NCBI RefSeq assembly: GCF_007559335.1 | Contig: NZ_VMBG01000002.1 | Location: 248,001 to 312,000 of the forward strand | Direction: 5' to 3' | Origin: Rariglobus hedericola | Lineage (GTDB): Bacteria; Verrucomicrobiota; Verrucomicrobiia; Opitutales; Opitutaceae | DNA: 64,000 nucleotides | Part shown: positions 8,041 through 16,423 of the stretch, one piece after another | Numbering within the stretch: position 1 is the stretch's first letter | Layout of the letters: the number at the start of each line of letters is the position of its first letter | Notes under the pieces: model-generated | Database searches by the model: none | Seen by the model: the letters and a program-made list of their open reading frames with translations, nothing else | Told to the model about the DNA's origin: nothing | Translations under genes and position numbers: made by a program

Positions 8041-9747
8041 TTACTCGAGACCGGAAACGGTCAGGTCGGCGGGGTGTTCGACGGAGAACTTGAGGGAAAT
8101 CTCACGTTTCTCGCCGGCTTTGAGGTCGAGGCGCCAGACAAGTTTACCGTCTTCCTCGCGAGTGACTTCGCGGCCGGGTTTGTCCTTGGTGCCGGTTTCT
8201 TTTTCGGACGGGGCGAGGAGCTTCACGATGATCTTTTCGTCACGCGAGGTGGGCAGCACGTCTTTGAAGACGATGCGCTCCGTGGTGCGCTTGTTGTTGG
8301 TCACGGTGATCAGGAATTCGTAGGTGACGCGCTTCGTCTTGCTGGTGAAGCCGGTGTCCTCGCTGAAGCGGTTGACGAGCTTGCGCTTGATGGCGACGCC
8401 CTCGTCGGCGCCGAGATCGAGGGAGAATTTCTCGCCAGGCATGACGGTTTTCAGGCGGCTGGTGGCGACGAACGTGTTGTCGAGGAACGTGCTGACCGGA
8501 CCGGCGAGCAGCGGGAAATCGGTGCTGTTGGTCGTGTAGGCACCGAGGAAGGCGGTTTCGAGCTGCTTGGGCGTGGCCTGATACTGGAGGTTCGCGTCCA
8601 GCTTGGTGGTGGCGATGCCGACTTTTTGCGCGGAGTTGTCGCTCGGGATGGAGGCGGCGGTCGGGATCTTGAACGAGGCGCTGGTGGCCGAGGTGTCGAG
8701 AACGGCGAGGGAGACGCTGGATTCTTGTTCGGCGGGGAGGCCACCCAAGGCGCCTTCCAAGCCAACGAAATTGAAGGCTTGGGCATTGTTCTGATCACGA
8801 TTGGATTTTTCCGCAAACATATCGCCCCTGGGCATCGAGGCGGACGCGCGCGCTGCGGCGGGGCGGGAAATGTCCACAATCCATGGATACAGCTCCGGGG
8901 CGCCGCCGCCAAGGTTGGGGCGGGCGGTGGAGAGAGTGAGGGCGATCTTTTGCCAGTCTTCGCCGGTGCCGTTCCGGACAACGCCGAAGTAGGTGAGCTC
9001 GATGGCGCGTTCCTCGGTGCGCAGGCGGGCGTCGTAGGACGGCGACCACGACGCGCCGGTCAGCGCGTAGGCGAGCGTCACATCGAGAGCGCCGGTTTGC
9101 GGGGCGGCGACGCGGACGGTCACGGTCTTGGTGGCGCGACGGCCGGGACGTTGTCCGCGGAGCTCGTTGAGCTGGGCCTGGGTGGCGGTGGTCTTGAGGG
9201 CGAGGTCTTCGCGCTGCTGGTCCAGCGACTGACGGTCGGTGGCGAGGCGGGCGGCGTTTTCGGAGGAGAACGTCAGGAGTTTTTGCCAGTCGTCAAAGGC
9301 GGGGCGGGGAGCGGTGGCGTCCTTGGGTGCGGGTTGGGCGACGGCCGCTTCGATCTTGAAAAGCAAGGCGCGCTGCTGGTCGAGCACGGCGAGTTTATCC
9401 TGAAGGGCGCGGTCCTGGCGCTGGAGGGCGGTGAGCTCGGCTTCGAGGGTTTTCACGCGCGGGTCGGCGGTGGTCTCGATGTAGGTGATGCGGGCGCCGA
9501 CATCGAGGATGGTGGCGGGCACGCCGCGGCCGGTGACCTGGAGGGAGTTGTCGAGGAGGTTGACGGGCAGGCCGGCGAACGTGACCTCGCTCTGGCCGGC
9601 AGGCAGATCGATGCGGGCGAGACGGGTGACGACGGCGCGGTCGGCGTAAACGGTGGCGGCGGTGATCGTGGAATCGGCGGGAATCGGAGCGGCGAAGGCT
9701 TGGGCGGCCAACGCGGCGAGGACGAGCGGAAGGAGCGGAATTTTCAT
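8041..9747 (-). CDS. MuiA-family (DUF4139/DUF4140) exported protein
   Basis: The 568-residue product starts with signal peptide MKIPLLPLVLAALAAQAFA. It continues with the DUF4140-like N-terminal domain (TVYADRAVVTRLARIDLPAGQ, about residues 31-51), a coiled-coil-prone middle (about 100-200, rich in Q, L and E), then the DUF4139 region with DVTLAYALTGASWSPSYDARL and a C-terminal beta-rich section ending LKFSVEHPADLTVSGLE. This is the architecture of proteins annotated as mucoidy inhibitor MuiA family; the biochemical role is not known. The start at 9747 puts the signal peptide first. It is monocistronic, with a terminator-separated gene upstream. Confidence 0.88.
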   Translation of the reverse strand: MKIPLLPLVLAALAAQAFAAPIPADSTITAATVYADRAVVTRLARIDLPAGQSEVTFAGLPVNLLDNSLQVTGRGVPATILDVGARITYIETTADPRVKTLEAELTALQRQDRALQDKLAVLDQQRALLFKIEAAVAQPAPKDATAPRPAFDDWQKLLTFSSENAARLATDRQSLDQQREDLALKTTATQAQLNELRGQRPGRRATKTVTVRVAAPQTGALDVTLAYALTGASWSPSYDARLRTEERAIELTYFGVVRNGTGEDWQKIALTLSTARPNLGGGAPELYPWIVDISRPAAARASASMPRGDMFAEKSNRDQNNAQAFNFVGLEGALGGLPAEQESSVSLAVLDTSATSASFKIPTAASIPSDNSAQKVGIATTKLDANLQYQATPKQLETAFLGAYTTNSTDFPLLAGPVSTFLDNTFVATSRLKTVMPGEKFSLDLGADEGVAIKRKLVNRFSEDTGFTSKTKRVTYEFLITVTNNKRTTERIVFKDVLPTSRDEKIIVKLLAPSEKETGTKDKPGREVTREEDGKLVWRLDLKAGEKREISLKFSVEHPADLTVSGLE

Positions 9748-9836
9748 GGAGTGAAAGGAGCGGGTAACACGGGGCGCAAGCAGACTGCACCACCCGTTCA
9801 ACGAACCAAGCCGGCAATTGTTAGGAGATTGTCATG

Positions 9837-9867
9837 AAAAAGCGGCTCCAAGTGAAGGAGCCGCTTT
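9837..9867 (-). terminator. Rho-independent terminator of the esterase gene
   Basis: An 11-bp perfect stem (AAAGCGGCTCC at 9839-9849, complement at 9857-9867) is followed on the minus strand by a short T-run. It lies 32 bp after the sialate O-acetylesterase stop. Confidence 0.85.
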
Positions 9868-9898
9868 CAGGAGCGAATGGGAGCGTCGGAGGCGACGA

Positions 9899-11422
9899 TT
9901 ACCAGGAGTCGCTGCGGAACGGCACGGCGGGGAGGCCTTCTTTGTTGAAGAGGCCGGCCAGAGGGGCGTTGCGCCAGGCGTAGCGAACGGCGACGGGCGC
10001 GGGGACTTCGGCGCTGGTCACGACGACGGTGGCGCCTTCAATCTTGGCCTGGGCGGGCTTGAAGACCTTGTCTTCGCCGGCGAGTTCGAAGCCGCCGAGA
10101 TCGTTGAGCGGGGCGTTGAGGCCGCTGTCGGATTTGGTGAAGCTCACGACGAAGCTGCTGTCTTTGCGCTCGGCTTTTTCGAAGACGGGACCGCTGTCGA
10201 CGATCTTGAAACCGTAGTCACGGACGAGCGCCAGACGGGCGAGGCGGCGGCCGACATCCTTCTTGTTGCGCGGGTGGATGTCGCGGACGTCACCGATGTC
10301 GACGATGACGGCCTGGCCGGTGGCGGGGAGGGAAAGCGTCTGGGTTTGAGCTTCGCGGAGGAACGCCCAGGCGGTGTCGATGGGGCTCTGGTAGTTGGCG
10401 AGCTGGACCCAGTAGAACGGGAAATCGCCCTGTGCGAACTGCGAGCGCCAGCCGGTGATCATGGCGGAGAAGAGGGCGCGGTATTCGCTGGCGCGGCCGG
10501 CGTTGGACTCGCCCTGATACCAGATGGCGCCGCGGAGGGCGTAGGGAACGAGGGGGGCGATCATGCCGTTGTTGAGGCCCATCGGCGTGTTGGGATGGCC
10601 GGGACCCTGGGGAGCGTTCCACGGTGAGGGAATCTGTTTGGTGAACGGCTGGTTGGCGGCTTTGGCGGCGGCCTGCTCGGCTTTCAAGGCGGCGACGTTG
10701 GCATCGAACGCGGCTTTTCTCTCGGGGTATTCGGCGAGGGCCTTGGTCCAGCGCTCGTTCACCTTGGCGGCTTCGACGGGGACGGTTTTGTAGGCTTCGG
10801 CGCTGATCCAGGATTCGACGGGCGTGCCGCCCCAGTTGCTGCCGATGATGCCGACGGGGACGTTGAGGAGTTCGTAGAGATCCTTGGCAAAGTAGTAGCC
10901 GACGGCGGAAAAGTTTCCGGTGGTTTCGGGGCTGGCGACTTCCCACGTGTTGCGATCAATGATCACCGTGGAGGCGGGCGCCTCGGCGACGGTCTTCTTG
11001 ATTTTGATGTGACGGATCAGCGGGAATTTCGCGGAGGCGGGGACATCGAGGGCCTTGTCGAACGTGTTGTTGATGGACCACTCCATGTTGGACTGGCCGG
11101 AGGCGATCCAGACTTCGCCGACGACGACGTTGGCGAGGGTGATCGTGTTTTTGCCGGCGATGACGAGGTCGGCGGGCGTGGAGTTGGCGGGCTGGGCGGG
11201 GAGATCGACGCGCCATTTGCCGGCGGTGTCGGCGGTGGTGGCGACGGTTTTTCCGCCGAAGGTGACGGAGACCTTTTCGCCGGCGTCGGCGGTGCCCCAG
11301 ACGGGGATGGGCTTTTCGCGCTGGAGGACCGCGTTGTTCGTGAACAACACGGCGGGAACAACATCAGCGTGAAGGGACACGCCGAGGCCCAGGAGGGCCA
11401 GAAGGGTTAGGGGATAACGCAT
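9899..11422 (-). CDS. Sialate O-acetylesterase-family SGNH hydrolase
   Basis: The 507-residue protein removes O-acetyl groups from sialic acids or related sugars. A signal peptide (MRYPLTLLALLGLGVSLHA) sends it to the periplasm or outside. The beta-sandwich N-terminus contains FTNNAVLQREKPIPVWG, the nucleophile block is EVWIASGQSNMEW with Ser111, and the C-terminal catalytic Asp/His block reads DVRDIHPRNKKDVG. These are the standard landmarks of the family. The start at 11422 is preferred over 11437 because it precedes the signal peptide directly. Such enzymes are common in polysaccharide-degrading Verrucomicrobiota, which fits the proposed host. Confidence 0.93.
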   Translation of the reverse strand: MRYPLTLLALLGLGVSLHADVVPAVLFTNNAVLQREKPIPVWGTADAGEKVSVTFGGKTVATTADTAGKWRVDLPAQPANSTPADLVIAGKNTITLANVVVGEVWIASGQSNMEWSINNTFDKALDVPASAKFPLIRHIKIKKTVAEAPASTVIIDRNTWEVASPETTGNFSAVGYYFAKDLYELLNVPVGIIGSNWGGTPVESWISAEAYKTVPVEAAKVNERWTKALAEYPERKAAFDANVAALKAEQAAAKAANQPFTKQIPSPWNAPQGPGHPNTPMGLNNGMIAPLVPYALRGAIWYQGESNAGRASEYRALFSAMITGWRSQFAQGDFPFYWVQLANYQSPIDTAWAFLREAQTQTLSLPATGQAVIVDIGDVRDIHPRNKKDVGRRLARLALVRDYGFKIVDSGPVFEKAERKDSSFVVSFTKSDSGLNAPLNDLGGFELAGEDKVFKPAQAKIEGATVVVTSAEVPAPVAVRYAWRNAPLAGLFNKEGLPAVPFRSDSW

Positions 11423-11482
11423 GGGAGAATCAGTCATGTGCCGGATGCGCGGCGGGGCAAACGCGTTTTAATTCAAACAATA

Positions 11483-12967
11483 TCACGCCGACGGCGGCGG
11501 TGTGTGCAGGTAGGCGTGAAGATCACCGGCCATACGCGGGCCAAATCCTTCGACGGCGGCGAGCTGTTCCAAGCTGGCGGCGCGCAGGCGGTCGATGCTC
11601 CCGAAGTGGGCGAGCAACGCGGCGCGACGCACGGTGCCGAGACCGGGAAAATCATCGAGCACGCTCTCTCGAATCTTCTTTGAACGCAGATCGGCGTTGT
11701 AGGTGTTGGCGAAACGATGCGCTTCGTCACGCAGGCGCTGGAGCAGATTCAGCGCGGGGGAACTCAGCGAGAGATTCAGCGGAGCGCGTGCATCGGGAAA
11801 GATGATCGTCTCGTGTTTCTTCGCGAGACCGATGAGCGGCGGTGGCTCCACATCGATCGCGACGAACGCCTTCAACGCCGCGCTGATCTGGCCGCGTCCG
11901 CCGTCGATAACCACGAGATCGGGCATCGGTTTTTTCTCTTCCTTGAGGCGGCGGTAACGGCGGCCGACGACTTCTTCCATCGCGCGAAAATCGTCGTTGC
12001 CGATGAAACTCTTGATCTGGAAACGGCGGTATTCGTCCTTGTCGGGGCGGCCCTCGTAAAAGTTGACCATCGAGGCGACGACGAACGTGCCGCTGATGTG
12101 GGAGATGTCGAAACACTCCATCGTGCGGGGAGGCCCGGCCAAGCCAAGCGCTTCGCCGAGCAGGCGCATGGCCTCGGCATCGGCAGGCGGGTGCGTGGGA
12201 TCGAAACGTTCGAACGAACGGGTTTTCGCGAGGGTTTTTTCGAGGGCGAACACGACATCGCGGAGCTCGGCGGCTTTCTCGAATTCCTTTTTTTCGGCGG
12301 CGACAAACATCTCGGCGCGCAGGGTTTCGAGCCATTCGCGGGATTTGCCTTCAAGGAATTCGCAGGCCTCGGCGACGCGGGCGCGGTAGTCGGCGACGGT
12401 GGTCTCGTTGTTAAAACCGTAGAGCTCCTGGCGCACGTCGTCGTAGAGCTGCCAGCGCCCGTCGTCGAGGCGCTTGGGCGAGGCGTCGCCGAGGAGAATG
12501 CCGAACTGGCGGCGCATCTGCGCGAGGGTTTTGCGAAGAAGTCCGCTGTGGGCGAACGGGCCGAAATAACGGGAGCGGTCGTCTTTTTTAAAGCGGGTGA
12601 GGGCGAAGCGCGGGAGTTCGGGCCCGAGGTCGACGCGGACGAGCAGGAAGCGTTTGTCGTCGGTGAAGTCGGTGTTGTATTTGGGTTTCCACTGCTTGAT
12701 CAGCTTGCCCTCCAGCAGCAGCGCCTCGGGTTCGGACTTCACCTCGATGATGTCGAAATCGGCGATCATCTCGATCAACGCGCGGATTTTCGGGTGGTAG
12801 GTCATCGCCCGCGACGGCGTGAAATAAGTCGATACGCGCTTCTTCAACGCCTTCGCTTTGCCCACGTAAATGATGCGCCCAAGGCGGTCCTTCATGAGGT
12901 AAACGCCGGGCTTGTCGGAGAGCTGGCGGACCTTCTCCTTCAGATTTACGGGGTCGGATGCTGGCAT
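11483..12967 (-). CDS. uvrC: UvrC, excinuclease subunit C
   Basis: UvrC makes both incisions around bulky lesions after UvrAB recognition. The 494-residue product has an N-terminal GIY-YIG nuclease domain (GVYLMKDRLGRIIYVGKAKALKKRV, about residues 21-45), a UVR helix pair (KEFEKAAELRDVVFAL, about 226-241), the RNase-H-like second nuclease domain (ECFDISHISGTFVVASMV and DLVVIDGGRGQ with its aspartates) and C-terminal helix-hairpin-helix motifs (LDDFPGLGTVRRAALLAHFGS). It is shorter than the roughly 600-residue enterobacterial protein but has all domains. The start at 12967 was chosen over 13045 because the longer form would run into cinA. Only 37 bp separate its start from that of divergent cinA. 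Confidence 0.96.
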   Translation of the reverse strand: MPASDPVNLKEKVRQLSDKPGVYLMKDRLGRIIYVGKAKALKKRVSTYFTPSRAMTYHPKIRALIEMIADFDIIEVKSEPEALLLEGKLIKQWKPKYNTDFTDDKRFLLVRVDLGPELPRFALTRFKKDDRSRYFGPFAHSGLLRKTLAQMRRQFGILLGDASPKRLDDGRWQLYDDVRQELYGFNNETTVADYRARVAEACEFLEGKSREWLETLRAEMFVAAEKKEFEKAAELRDVVFALEKTLAKTRSFERFDPTHPPADAEAMRLLGEALGLAGPPRTMECFDISHISGTFVVASMVNFYEGRPDKDEYRRFQIKSFIGNDDFRAMEEVVGRRYRRLKEEKKPMPDLVVIDGGRGQISAALKAFVAIDVEPPPLIGLAKKHETIIFPDARAPLNLSLSSPALNLLQRLRDEAHRFANTYNADLRSKKIRESVLDDFPGLGTVRRAALLAHFGSIDRLRAASLEQLAAVEGFGPRMAGDLHAYLHTPPPSA

Positions 12968-13004
12968 TTTTGGTGAGTGTAGCCTAGTTTGGCCCATCGC
13001 AAGT

Positions 13005-14333
13005 ATGCTTTCCGAAAATTCCCCAGCGCCCTCCAGCGTTCGCACGAAACGTTACGAACTCCTCACTCTCGGCGACGAGTTGCTCCTCGGCCTCACCGCC
13101 AACGGCCATCTCACCTACATCGGGGCGCAATTGGGACGGCGCGGTGTGTTGCTCCAGCGCAACATCACGATCACCGATGAAGCGGAGGCGATCGTCTCGC
13201 AGTTCCGTGAAAGCTGGGCGAAGTCGGATGTCCTCATCACCACCGGCGGACTCGGTCCGACCTGTGACGACCGCACGCGCGAAGCCATCGCGGAAGTGTT
13301 GGGGCAGAAGCTGGTCTTCGAGCCGGAGATCGTGAAGGCCATCGAGGCGCGGTTTGCGCGACTCGGCCGCAAGATGACGGATAACAATTTAAAGCAGGCG
13401 TATCGGTTTGAGCGCGGCGAGGTGTTGCCCAACGCCCACGGCACCGCGCCCGGACTCTGGGTCGAGCAGGACGGGAAAGTGCTCATCATGCTGCCGGGGC
13501 CGCCGAACGAATTGCAGCCGATGTTTGCCGAGCAAGTCGTGCCGCGCCTCGCGGAGCGCGGGCTGCTGCTGGATCGTGAAGCCTATGTGCAGATCCGCAG
13601 CGCGGGCGTGGGTGAGTCGGCGCTGGAGGTGAAGTTGCAGCCGATTTTTGATCGTTACGGGGAGGCGTTGAGCATCGCGTTCTGTGCGCATCAGGGACAG
13701 GTGGATGTGCGGGTGAGTTCGCCGTCGGGCGCGCTGTCGTTCACGCAACTCGACGAAATTGCGGCCGAGTGCGCGAAATTGTTGGGCGAGGATTTTATGT
13801 GCTACGGGTCGGACTCGATGGCCAAGGTCGCGGGTGATCTGTTGCGTGCGGAGGAGCTGACGCTCGCCGTGGCCGAGACGGCGACGGGCGGAATGCTGGC
13901 GAGCGCGTTTACGGATATTTGCGGCGCGTCGAAATTTTTTGCGGGCGGCTGCGTGTGTTATTCGAACGAATCGAAGATGCAGCTGCTCGATGTGCCGGAG
14001 TGTTTGCTGAAACAGCACGGTGCGGTGTCGGCGGAAAACGCCGTGGCGATGGCGGTGGGCGCGGCCGAGCGGCTTGGCGCCGATTACGGACTGGCGATCA
14101 CGGGCTTCGCGGGCCCCTGTGGCGGAACCAATGAAAATCCCGTGGGCACGATCTACATCGCGTTACATTCACCCCAAGGCGTGTGGTCGAAAAAACTCCA
14201 CTACCCGGGCCCGCGTGCGACCGTGAACCGGCGTGCGGTCAATGCAGCACTCGATTGGTTGCGCCGCGAGTTGGTGCGCGCCTCGCGTGGTGCCGTGGTG
14301 ATGGGCGGCCAGACGGGCGGGCAAAACGGTTGA
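13005..14333 (+). CDS. cinA: CinA: COG1058 domain plus PncC-like amidohydrolase domain
   Basis: CinA proteins combine an N-terminal molybdopterin-binding-like domain (ADP-ribose pyrophosphatase activity in several species) with a C-terminal nicotinamide-nucleotide amidohydrolase. The first domain shows YELLTLGDELLLG, ITTGGLGPTCDDRTREAIA and MLPGPPNELQPMF. The second shows ETATGGMLASAFTDICGASKFFAGG and the GFAGPCGG...PVGTIYIAL block. The usual ESCTGG motif reads ETATGG, so the nucleophilic Ser position is Thr. The start at 13005 is the first ATG after the divergent uvrC start; the 12912 start lies inside uvrC. Total 442 residues, normal for CinA. Confidence 0.95.
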   Translation: MLSENSPAPSSVRTKRYELLTLGDELLLGLTANGHLTYIGAQLGRRGVLLQRNITITDEAEAIVSQFRESWAKSDVLITTGGLGPTCDDRTREAIAEVLGQKLVFEPEIVKAIEARFARLGRKMTDNNLKQAYRFERGEVLPNAHGTAPGLWVEQDGKVLIMLPGPPNELQPMFAEQVVPRLAERGLLLDREAYVQIRSAGVGESALEVKLQPIFDRYGEALSIAFCAHQGQVDVRVSSPSGALSFTQLDEIAAECAKLLGEDFMCYGSDSMAKVAGDLLRAEELTLAVAETATGGMLASAFTDICGASKFFAGGCVCYSNESKMQLLDVPECLLKQHGAVSAENAVAMAVGAAERLGADYGLAITGFAGPCGGTNENPVGTIYIALHSPQGVWSKKLHYPGPRATVNRRAVNAALDWLRRELVRASRGAVVMGGQTGGQNG

Positions 14334-14349
14334 GCGGGGCGAAGCGTTT

Positions 14350-15261
14350 TTAACCCAGCAGATTCTTCAGCGCGGCGAGGTATTTCTCCTGCGTGCGCTG
14401 AATGACGTCGGCCGGCAACGAAGGCGCGGGCGGAGTCTGGTCCCACTTGATGGCGAGCAGATGGTCGCGCACGAATTGCTTGTCGTAGCTCGGGGGCGAG
14501 CAATCGGTGCGGTATTGGTCGGCGGGCCAGTAGCGCGAAGAATCGGGCGTGAGCACCTCGTCGATGAGCACGAGATTTCCGGCTTCGTCCGTGCCGAATT
14601 CGAACTTGGTGTCGGCGAGAATCATGCCGGCCGCGCGGGCGCGGTCATGGCCGAGTTGATACAAGGCGAGGCTGGTGGCCTTGACCTTTTCGTAGAGCGC
14701 GGGACCGACGGTGGCGCCGCCCTGTGCGTCGTTGATGGCCTCATCGTGTTCGCCCTTAGGGGCCTTGGTGGTGGGCGTGAAGAGCGGAGCGGGCAGTTTA
14801 TCGGCCTGCTTGAGACCGGCAGGCAGGCGATGGCCGCAGACTTCGCCGGTTTTCTGGTAGGAGGACCAGCCGGAGCCGACGAGGTAGCCGCGCACGACGC
14901 ACTCGATGGTGAGCGGTTTGAGTTTACGCACGATCATGGAGCGCAGCTGCAGGTCGCGGTCGGTGATGCCACGACGGGCGAATTCACCGGCCTGGTCGGG
15001 GAGCAGGTGGTTAGGCAGCAGTTGGGCGGCCTGGGCAAACCACCAGTTGCTGATCTGCGTGAGAATGATGCCCTTGCCAGGGATGCCGTCGGGCAGGATG
15101 ACGTCGAAAGCCGAGAGGCGGTCGGTCGCGGTGAGCAGGAGGGCGTCGCCGAGGTCAAAGATCTCACGGACCTTGCCCGAGGCGATACGGGGGAACGGGA
15201 GGCCGTCGATGGAAGTGACGGCGCGGGCAGGCAGGGCGGCGGCGATTTGGGCGGAAGTCAT
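14350..15261 (-). CDS. purC: PurC, SAICAR synthase
   Basis: PurC joins aspartate to CAIR with ATP in purine synthesis. The 303-residue protein carries GKVREIFDLGDALLLTATDRLSAFDV (about residues 29-54), ECVVRGYLVGSGWSSYQ, APKGEHDEAI and the C-terminal KFEFGTDEAGNLVLIDEVLTPDSSRYW signature. The size matches the roughly 300-residue type found in many bacteria and yeast rather than the short 240-residue type. The start at 15261 precedes MTSAQIA; the frame extending to 15420 would run into the tRNA gene on the other strand. It converges on cinA with 16 bp between stops. Confidence 0.96.
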   Translation of the reverse strand: MTSAQIAAALPARAVTSIDGLPFPRIASGKVREIFDLGDALLLTATDRLSAFDVILPDGIPGKGIILTQISNWWFAQAAQLLPNHLLPDQAGEFARRGITDRDLQLRSMIVRKLKPLTIECVVRGYLVGSGWSSYQKTGEVCGHRLPAGLKQADKLPAPLFTPTTKAPKGEHDEAINDAQGGATVGPALYEKVKATSLALYQLGHDRARAAGMILADTKFEFGTDEAGNLVLIDEVLTPDSSRYWPADQYRTDCSPPSYDKQFVRDHLLAIKWDQTPPAPSLPADVIQRTQEKYLAALKNLLG

Positions 15262-15380
15262 TGTCGGCTTAAGGGGGACGACAGAAGCCGGAGGACGGGG
15301 GGAGCGGAAGCGAAAAGCGGCCCCAAAATTTTTCCCTTGCGCGAGTCGGGGTGCCTCGTAGCTTTCTCCCTCCCGTGTTA

Positions 15381-15457
15381 GTCCCCATCGTCTAGCCCGG
15401 TCAGGACGTCTCCCTTTCACGGAGATAACCGGGGTTCGAATCCCCGTGGGGACACCA
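15381..15457 (+). tRNA. tRNA-Glu(TTC)
   Basis: The cloverleaf is complete. The acceptor stem pairs GTCCCC with GGGGAC, the anticodon stem TCTCC/GGAGA encloses loop CTTTCAC with anticodon TTC, and the T-arm contains GGTTCGAATCC. The CCA end is encoded at 15455-15457. It is the last core gene before the accessory region, a usual insertion point for genomic islands, though no duplicated 3' end was found inside the window. Confidence 0.96.
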
Positions 15458-15463
15458 ATTTCT

Positions 15464-15497
15464 TAAGGCCCGTATCTTTAGCGAGATGCGGGCCTTA
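15464..15497 (+). terminator. Hairpin terminator after tRNA-Glu
   Basis: A 14-bp stem (TAAGGCCCGTATCT at 15464-15477 against 15484-15497, one G-T pair) with a six-base loop sits 6 bp after the tRNA. No long T-run follows, so termination is inferred from position and stem strength. Confidence 0.7.
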
Positions 15498-15916
15498 TGC
15501 TTTACGGGGAAGGCTAAACTAAGAATAAGGCTAAGAATTTACACGCGGACGCACGAGTATGTTCGGCGATATCGTGGAAGATGGTTTATTTGTTCGCATA
15601 CACGCTCAAACCAACCGCCGGTCCGTCTAGTTAGTAGCACCAATAGTGACGGGCAATATGTCTAAGGCACACTTACTGGAATGGGTTCAGACTAAAACAG
15701 ATCTTATTTTTCGAGGCAGGGATGCCGCTCATAGCGCGGGACATAAATCAGCAAATAGATAGGCATCACGTGGGAGAATGAGCACCCACTGAAACACCCT
15801 CCTCATTCGCGTTATATACCTCTGATAGGGACATCGTCGTCCTATTCAATTGCCTTGGCCTGCCGACCGCAGCCGGGGCGTTTTTGTTTACGCGGTCAGC
15901 AAGGAAAGGACTCACT
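15498..15916. other. Intergenic region at the core/accessory boundary
   Basis: This 419-bp stretch has no convincing gene and a less GC-rich, more even base mix than the flanks. I see no integrase remnant or tRNA-end repeat. Near its end an imperfect hairpin (GACCGC at 15865-15870, complement at 15892-15897) encloses GGCGTTTTTGTTTA. It lies just before the ribosome-binding site AAGGAAAGGA (15901-15910) of the next gene. Confidence 0.5.
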
Positions 15917-16423
15917 ATGGCCGTCTTCATCAAGGCCACCTATTCGAAGAAACTGGGGCTTCCTCAGTATTCGTCTCATCAATACACCGTCGAGGTCAGC
16001 TCCGAGTTGACCGACGTTTCGCAACTCCCCCAGGCCAGCGCAGACCTTTATGCCCGGCTGCAACAGGCGGTGGACGGTCAGATCGTTAATCCGGGCTTCG
16101 TGCCGGGTGAAACCGCCCCGCCTGCGTCTCCCTCGGCCACCTCGCCCATCACCTCGCCTACGGCCCCCGCCCCGCGTGGTGAGGATTCTTGGAAGTGCTC
16201 CGACAAGCAGCGCGACCTGATCCTCAAAATCGTGGACGAGCACGGGCTCGACAAAGCCGAGATCGAGAAGCTCGCGCAGGAGCGTTACGGCACCGGGGTC
16301 AAACAGCTTAACAAGCTGCAAGCCTCGGGGCTCATCGACGAACTCCTCGAAACCCACGGTAAAACGGAAGCACCCCGCCGGGGTAACTTCCGCCAGCCCG
16401 CCTACGGGAGGAATCGCCGATGA
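15917..16423 (+). CDS. Unknown accessory protein with phage-type C-terminal helical motif
   Basis: The 168-residue product begins at ATG 15917 behind a good ribosome-binding site AAGGAAAGGA; an upstream in-frame start at 15884 lacks one. Residues 1-65 look like a small alpha/beta domain. Residues about 70-95 are a Pro/Ser/Thr/Ala linker. The C-terminal part (CSDKQRDLILKIVDEHGL ... LNKLQASGLIDELL) resembles the short helical tail found on phage and plasmid DNA-metabolism proteins. Its stop overlaps the start of the nuclease gene by 4 bp (ATGA), so the two are translated together. It is probably a DNA-binding or accessory factor for that nuclease; this is inference. Confidence 0.65.
   Translation: MAVFIKATYSKKLGLPQYSSHQYTVEVSSELTDVSQLPQASADLYARLQQAVDGQIVNPGFVPGETAPPASPSATSPITSPTAPAPRGEDSWKCSDKQRDLILKIVDEHGLDKAEIEKLAQERYGTGVKQLNKLQASGLIDELLETHGKTEAPRRGNFRQPAYGRNRR

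Noticed and set aside
8074-9837. 587-codon open frame on the plus strand
   Set aside because: It is the antisense of the MuiA-family gene, whose minus-strand product has a signal peptide and recognisable domains.
11717-12976. 419-codon open frame on the plus strand
   Set aside because: It lies opposite uvrC, whose domains are all present on the minus strand.
12912-13004. Upstream start for cinA
   Set aside because: It would begin inside uvrC on the opposite strand and adds residues unlike CinA.
15850-16089. 79-codon frame before the island module
   Set aside because: It overlaps in another frame the better supported gene starting at 15917, which has a clear ribosome-binding site.
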